Shown: positions 31,719 to 35,167 of the stretch, in pieces | Layout: each line of letters opens with the position of its first letter | Position numbering within the stretch: the first letter of the stretch is position 1 | Source: Candidatus Symbiothrix sp. | GTDB taxonomy: Bacteria > Bacteroidota > Bacteroidia > Bacteroidales > Azobacteroidaceae | Reading direction: 5' to 3' | Length of the DNA stretch: 35,167 nucleotides | Assembly (NCBI GenBank): GCA_031284765.1 | Contig: JAITXK010000177.1 | Location: 1 to 35,167 of the forward strand | Translations under genes and position numbers: made by a program | The notes under the pieces: model-generated | What the model was told of the DNA's origin: nothing | The model's database searches: none | What the model saw: the letters and a program-made list of their open reading frames with translations, nothing else

Positions 31719-32048
31719 TTACAATGCTTTGAATATCACTCCACTGGACTGTTTTTTAATGAGTTGATAAATAATTTGATAGAATTCTATTTCTTTTTGG
31801 GAGTTCCCAAATTCATTTTGGGGGCTCCCAAATTCATTTTGGTTTAACCCAAACTCATTTTGGGAGAAACCAAACTCTTTTTGGGAGCTCCCAAATTCAT
31901 TTTGGTTTAACCCAAATTCATTTTGGGAGAAACCAAACTCATTTTGGGAGAAAGGAAATTGAGTTTGGGTAAATACATTTACCGTTTCGACCGCAGAAAG
32001 GAGGAAACTGTTTGTCAAAAATGGTGTGTCTTTTAAATGGATTGTCAT
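31719..32048 (-). CDS. Small heptad-repeat protein, unknown function
   Basis: 109 residues with no signal peptide or recognised domain. An N-terminal part (MTIHLKDTPFLTNSFLLSAV) leads into eight seven-residue units of the type SQNEFGF, LNQNEFG and SSQKEFG over about residues 30-83, then a non-repeat tail (EIEFYQIIYQLIKKQSSGV). The underlying DNA is a 21-bp tandem repeat. The gene has a canonical promoter at 32069-32100 and a strong terminator at 31641-31662, so the region is very likely transcribed as its own unit. Whether the product is the protein or a structured RNA cannot be told by eye. I do not recognise the family. Confidence 0.6.
   Translation of the reverse strand: MTIHLKDTPFLTNSFLLSAVETVNVFTQTQFPFSQNEFGFSQNEFGLNQNEFGSSQKEFGFSQNEFGLNQNEFGSPQNEFGNSQKEIEFYQIIYQLIKKQSSGVIFKAL
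31801..31968 (-). repeat. 21-bp tandem array with 63-bp higher-order period
   Basis: Eight consecutive 21-bp units, each (except the degenerate last, 31948-31968) carrying a core close to CCAAATTCATTTTGG, whose ends CCAAA/TTTGG pair. Three linker types alternate (gagctc, tttaac, gagaaa). Units 2-4 (31822-31884) and 5-7 (31885-31947) are therefore a 63-bp duplication with one difference per unit. All units are in frame with the 109-residue gene. There are no unique spacers, so this is not a CRISPR. Confidence 0.85.
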
Positions 32049-32068
32049 TTTTTATTTCTAAAACGGTG

Positions 32069-32100
32069 CAAATGTATTGACAATTTACAATTTATGCAAA
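32069..32100 (-). promoter_or_regulatory. Promoter of the heptad-repeat gene
   Basis: On the minus strand TTTG (32100-32097), a 20-nt spacer, then TACATTTG (32076-32069): an exact match to the Bacteroidetes promoter pattern. The predicted transcript start near 32062 gives a leader of about 14 nt before the ATG at 32048. Confidence 0.7.
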
Positions 32101-32135
32101 TATTCAGTGATTTTTTTGAAACCTCGTCCGAACCG

Positions 32136-32229
32136 GGGCGACGTAACGTGGACGTTACGCCGAGCATCGTGCAAATCCGTGTTTTCCGTGTTATCCATGT
32201 TCAATACCTTTGCTCGGCGTATCGCACCC
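32136..32229. repeat. Palindrome-rich intergenic repeat (MITE/REP-like)
   Basis: CGTAACGT-GG-ACGTTACG is a perfect 8-bp-arm palindrome at 32142-32159. It runs into TACGCCGAGCA (32156-32166), which is exactly complementary to TGCTCGGCGTA at 32211-32221, and outer GGGGCG/CACCCC blocks also pair. The loop contains short CCGTGTT repeats. The arm motif GCTCGGCG is shared with the inverted repeat at 181-372. It lies between the divergent promoters of the heptad-repeat and TlpA-like genes. It holds no gene. Confidence 0.6.
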
Positions 32230-32256
32230 CGCTCCATGTAATACTTAGCCCTCTAA

Positions 32257-32287
32257 TTGCTAAATCAATTAGTTATTACTAATTTTG
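32257..32287 (+). promoter_or_regulatory. Promoter of the TlpA-like lipoprotein gene
   Basis: TTG at 32257-32259, a 20-nt spacer, then TAATTTTG at 32280-32287, a full match to the Bacteroidetes pattern. The predicted start is near 32294, 17 nt before the ATG. Confidence 0.65.
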
Positions 32288-32310
32288 CAAAACAATAAAA
32301 CAATAAAATT

Positions 32311-32862
32311 ATGAATCATTTTTGTAAAAACGTACTTATTTGCAGTTATGCGGTCTTCAGCCTGGCATGTTCCCATTCTAAGAAGCCCGCTGAATTGAAG
32401 CCGGAAGATGGCGCTCCGGTACAAGAGTTGTCTGTTGCTTCGCTCAAGGCAGCGCCACAAGTTGCTAAAGAGAAATTGTTGGACGCGATTGTTTCCAACT
32501 ATCAAGGACAGGTGGTTCTGGTAGATTTTTGGGCCACCTGGTGTACTCCCTGTCTTATGGCCATGCACGAAATCGCCCCGTTGAAAGAAGAGATGAAAGC
32601 GCAGCATGTTGCTTTCGTCTATATCACCGGCTCCACTTCCCCCCGTGCCGATTTCGAAGCACGCATGAAAAGCATTGCCGGCGACCATTATTACCTCACG
32701 GAGGAAGAATGGACGTATCTGTTGCAAACACTGGACATAAACGGTATTCCAACGTATCGTATCTATGATACCAAGGGTAAATTGCAAAACATGTTTACCG
32801 GCTATCCCGGAACACAGGAAATGCGGCAGTTGCTTGGCAAATATTTTTCACCCCAAGCCTGA
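32311..32862 (+). CDS. TlpA-like thioredoxin-fold lipoprotein
   Basis: A 183-residue exported protein. A signal peptide ends in the lipobox FSLAC, with Cys20 as the lipidation site. The mature part carries a thioredoxin fold with the redox motif WCTPC (Cys78 and Cys81), preceded by the strand VVLVDFWAT, and the cis-proline segment INGIPTYRIYD near residue 150. Proteins of this TlpA/ResA type reduce or exchange disulfides in the periplasm; the substrate is unknown. It has its own promoter and lies before ilvE, which has a separate -7 element, so it is probably monocistronic. Confidence 0.88.
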   Translation: MNHFCKNVLICSYAVFSLACSHSKKPAELKPEDGAPVQELSVASLKAAPQVAKEKLLDAIVSNYQGQVVLVDFWATWCTPCLMAMHEIAPLKEEMKAQHVAFVYITGSTSPRADFEARMKSIAGDHYYLTEEEWTYLLQTLDINGIPTYRIYDTKGKLQNMFTGYPGTQEMRQLLGKYFSPQA

Positions 32863-32881
32863 AAATTCCGTGTGAAAACAG

Positions 32882-32889
32882 TATCTTTG
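32882..32889 (+). promoter_or_regulatory. Candidate -7 element for ilvE
   Basis: TATCTTTG matches TAnnTTTG and lies 32 nt upstream of the ilvE ATG, within the 59-nt gap after the TlpA-like gene. No TTG is seen at the -33 spacing. Confidence 0.45.
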
Positions 32890-32921
32890 TCCTTCTCAAA
32901 CAAAATAATATTCAATTAAAT

Positions 32922-33938
32922 ATGGAAAACATCAATTGGTCGGATTTGACTTTCGGTTACATGAAAACCGATTATAATGTTCGGTCGTATTATCGAAACG
33001 GACAATGGAGTGAGTTGGAAATTTCAGATTCGGAATATATTCCGATGCACATTGCAGCCACCTGCCTGCACTACGGACAAGAATCTTTCGAAGGCCTGAA
33101 GGCTTTCAAGGGGAAAGACGGGAAAATCCGCATCTTCCGCATGCGCGAAAACGCATTGCGGATGCAATCTTCGGCACGCGGAATCGGGATGGCTGAATTG
33201 CCGGTCGAAATCTTTGAAAAAGCCGTGACCGAAGCCGTCAAACGGAACGAGCGTTTTGTACCTCCCTCCGAAAGCGGCGCTTCTTTATACATCCGCCCCT
33301 TGTTGATTGGCACTTCGGCGCAAGTGGGCGTCAAACCGGCTAAAGAATACCTGTTTGTGGTGTTCGTTACGCCGGTTGGCCCTTATTTCAAGGAAGGATT
33401 CAAAACTACGCCCGTCGGTATTTTCCGCGAATACGACCGCGCCGCCCCATTGGGAACCGGCATTTATAAAGTCGGCGGAAATTATGCAGCCAGCTTGGTC
33501 GCAGGTGAAATTGCGCACGCAAAAGGCTACTCCGCCGTGTTGTATTTAGATGCCAAGGAAAAGAAATACATCGACGAATGCGGCCCCGCCAATTTCTTCG
33601 GAATCAAAAACAATACCTACATCACCCCTGCATCAACTTCGATTTTGCCATCCATTACCAATAAATGTTTAATGCAGTTGGCCGAAGACATGGGATTGAA
33701 AGTGGAATGCCGTCCAATTCCTTTGGAAGAACTTTCTACTTTGGAAGAAGCAGGCATGTGCGGAACGGCCGCCGTTATCAGCCCCATTCAGCGGGTGGAT
33801 GATGTGGATAAAAATCAATCGTATGTTTTTTCCAAAGACGGCAAGCCCGGAGTTGTTTGCGAAAAGCTATACCATCAATTACGTGCCATTCAGTATGGCG
33901 ATTCGGCGGATGTTTACGGTTGGGTAACGCTCTGTTGA
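32922..33938 (+). CDS. ilvE: Branched-chain amino acid aminotransferase
   Basis: A 338-residue fold-type IV PLP aminotransferase that interconverts leucine, isoleucine and valine with their 2-oxo acids. The PLP lysine is Lys183 in YKVGGNYAASL. Other family marks are HYGQESFEGLKAF near residue 48, the arginine-rich FRMRENALRMQSSARG, IDECGPANFFGI and the C-terminal GTAAVISPI. The length fits the longer BCAT2-like bacterial subgroup. It is followed 16 nt later by an RluA-family gene in the same direction. Confidence 0.95.
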   Translation: MENINWSDLTFGYMKTDYNVRSYYRNGQWSELEISDSEYIPMHIAATCLHYGQESFEGLKAFKGKDGKIRIFRMRENALRMQSSARGIGMAELPVEIFEKAVTEAVKRNERFVPPSESGASLYIRPLLIGTSAQVGVKPAKEYLFVVFVTPVGPYFKEGFKTTPVGIFREYDRAAPLGTGIYKVGGNYAASLVAGEIAHAKGYSAVLYLDAKEKKYIDECGPANFFGIKNNTYITPASTSILPSITNKCLMQLAEDMGLKVECRPIPLEELSTLEEAGMCGTAAVISPIQRVDDVDKNQSYVFSKDGKPGVVCEKLYHQLRAIQYGDSADVYGWVTLC

Positions 33939-33954
33939 ATGATAAAAAAGCAGG

Positions 33955-34839
33955 ATGAAGTACGCTAAAGAAACCGGTATTTTGGTCAAAGAACCAATGC
34001 CATTATCCATATTTTTCGATATTCATTTTCGGGGAAAAAGCCGGAGCGACATTAAATCAATGCTTGCGCACAAGCAAATCAGGGTAAACGAACGGCCTGT
34101 TTTCCGTTTGGAATATATGCTTCTCGAAGGTGATACGGTTTCCATTCATTCGGGGAAATCGGAATCCACGCCCCGCCTCCCAGGTCTGAAAATCGTGTAT
34201 GAAGATGATTATCTAATCGTGATAGAAAAAGAAGGCGGCTTGTTAGCCGTAGGCACCAACACCGGAAAAGAGGAAACGACGGCTTTCGGTATCCTGTTGA
34301 ATTACCTGAAAAAACAAAATCCACGCAACCGCTTGTATATTGTGCATCGTATCGACCGCGCGACTTCCGGACTGATGATGTTTGTCAAAAGCCCGGAAAT
34401 CCAGCATGCAATGCGGGACAATTGGAACGAAACGGTAACGGAGCGAGTGTACGTGGCAGTCGTCGAAGGGGTTCCAAACAAGGAAGCGGATACCATCGCT
34501 TCTTACCTCTATGAAAACAAGATGTTCAAAGTATTTTCTTTGCCGACCAACAACGACGGTTCGGGGAAATGGGCGGTGACCCATTACAAGGTCATCCGCA
34601 AAAACGAGTTGTATGCCCTGTTGGAAGTTGAACTGGAGACGGGACGAAAAAACCAAATCCGCGTGCATACGGAGAGTATCGGCCATCCAATTGTTGGCGA
34701 TATAAAATACGGGGCGGCTGTTTCGACTATCGGGCGGGTGGCTCTGCATGCCAAAGTATTGGCGTTTATCCATCCGGTTACGAACGAGGTGTTGCGCTTT
34801 GAAACGCCGGTGCCTCCCAAATTCAATGCTTTGTTTTAG
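33955..34839 (+). CDS. RluA-family pseudouridine synthase (second copy)
   Basis: A 294-residue pseudouridine synthase with an S4-like N-terminal part (about residues 15-65, SDIKSMLAHKQIRVNERPV) and a catalytic domain holding HRIDRATSGL with catalytic Asp134. The C-terminal motif LETGRKNQIRVH is present. It differs clearly from the RluD-type protein at 2565-3596, so it probably modifies a different rRNA or tRNA uridine; the target is unknown. It follows ilvE closely, and its end overlaps the convergent flavin reductase gene by 17 nt. Confidence 0.9.
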   Translation: MKYAKETGILVKEPMPLSIFFDIHFRGKSRSDIKSMLAHKQIRVNERPVFRLEYMLLEGDTVSIHSGKSESTPRLPGLKIVYEDDYLIVIEKEGGLLAVGTNTGKEETTAFGILLNYLKKQNPRNRLYIVHRIDRATSGLMMFVKSPEIQHAMRDNWNETVTERVYVAVVEGVPNKEADTIASYLYENKMFKVFSLPTNNDGSGKWAVTHYKVIRKNELYALLEVELETGRKNQIRVHTESIGHPIVGDIKYGAAVSTIGRVALHAKVLAFIHPVTNEVLRFETPVPPKFNALF

Positions 34840-35167
34840 ATTTTTGTACGCTCCATCCGAATTTTCCGATAAATTCGCCCAATCCGTAATATTTTCCGTG
34901 AGAATAGGCTAAGACTTTCGCGCGTTCCATGTCGAACGTGCCGGTTACCGGATGGATGTACTGCTCGTCAGCCAGGATATTGACGACTTCGGAGATAAAC
35001 ATATCGTGCGTACCCAAGGGCAATATTTCTTTGACACGACACTCGATGCTCAAGGGCGATTCTTCAATCGTTGGCGCACGGACAATGGCCGCTTTGCCCG
35101 GCGTGAGATTCATCTCCTTGAATTTATTGAAATCTTTGCCCGAACGAACGCCGCACCAGTCGGTGGC
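34823..35167 (-). CDS. Flavin reductase family protein (N-terminus cut by window)
   Basis: The frame is open to the window edge, so about 115 C-terminal residues are visible and the start is missing. The part shown fits FMN-binding flavin reductase-like (split-barrel) proteins: DWCGVRSGKDFNKFKEMNLT, the SPLSIECRVKEI strand, GTHDMFISEVVNILAD, then a tail with YYGLGEFIGKFGW. Such proteins reduce FMN or bind it as a cofactor; the electron partner is unknown. The first in-frame Met visible (35113) is inside the conserved domain and is not the start. It converges on the RluA-family gene with a 17-nt overlap. Confidence 0.82.
   Translation of the reverse strand, partial: ATDWCGVRSGKDFNKFKEMNLTPGKAAIVRAPTIEESPLSIECRVKEILPLGTHDMFISEVVNILADEQYIHPVTGTFDMERAKVLAYSHGKYYGLGEFIGKFGWSVQKSKTKH

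Noticed and set aside
31801..31968. Possible CRISPR array
   Set aside because: The 21-bp units are contiguous with no unique spacers, and no cas gene is near. The same reasoning rejects the 42-bp array at 13992-14174.
32269..32787. 172-codon minus-strand frame opposite the TlpA-like gene
   Set aside because: It is antisense to a gene with lipobox, WCTPC motif and promoter; no coding signature of its own.

Overview
The window looks like chromosomal DNA of a Bacteroidota species, most likely order Bacteroidales. The grounds are: the full Bacteroidales-type dcw order (mraZ-rsmH-ftsL-ftsI-murE-mraY-murD-ftsW-murG/murC-ftsQ-ftsA-ftsZ); a GldH lipoprotein beside a PSP1/RicT gene; a MurE with the DNPR signature of meso-diaminopimelate ligases; almost no Shine-Dalgarno sequences; and repeated matches to the Bacteroidetes promoter pattern TTTG-N20-TAnnTTTG. 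Assignment below order is not possible by eye.

Layout. (1) 1-447: the 3' end of an unidentified gene and a long inverted repeat. (2) 448-4223, minus strand: a tightly coupled operon of PASTA protein, RluD-type pseudouridine synthase, D-Ala-D-Ala ligase and PlsC-type acyltransferase. (3) 4274-4766: rpmH with its own promoter and terminator, then a divergent control region holding DnaA-box-like repeats and a three-box array that fits a MraZ operator. (4) 4767-19985: the dcw cluster, in which MurG and MurC are one 836-residue polypeptide, a 42-bp tandem repeat lies between ftsW and murG, and MurD carries an N-terminal extension over a small palindrome. (5) 20014-24917: metF, holB, ricT, gldH, ruvX, def. 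(6) 24950-26874: ispE and ansA, divergent from one compact symmetric promoter region. (7) 26883-31520, minus strand: an RND efflux pump whose adaptor and permease genes are separated by a 523-bp cassette, namely a four-helix-bundle (23S intervening-sequence-protein family) gene flanked by inverted purine/pyrimidine tracts. (8) 31634-32100: a self-contained transcription unit encoding a 109-residue protein of SQNEFG-like heptads over a 21-bp/63-bp repeat. (9) 32257-35167: TlpA-like lipoprotein, branched-chain aminotransferase, a second RluA-family synthase and a truncated flavin reductase.

Functionally, two divergent transcription units make the peptidoglycan precursor and septum apparatus. 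The left one supplies D-Ala-D-Ala and a PASTA muropeptide-type sensor. The right one supplies MurE/D/G/C, MraY, the SEDS/PBP pair FtsW-FtsI, and FtsQ/L/A/Z, with MraZ a likely autoregulator. The remaining genes are housekeeping (folate, replication, translation, isoprenoid, amino acid). The most unusual items are the intervening-sequence-like cassette inside the efflux operon, the MurG-MurC fusion, and the in-frame palindromic tandem repeats. No tRNA, rRNA, CRISPR array, prophage or transposase gene was recognised.
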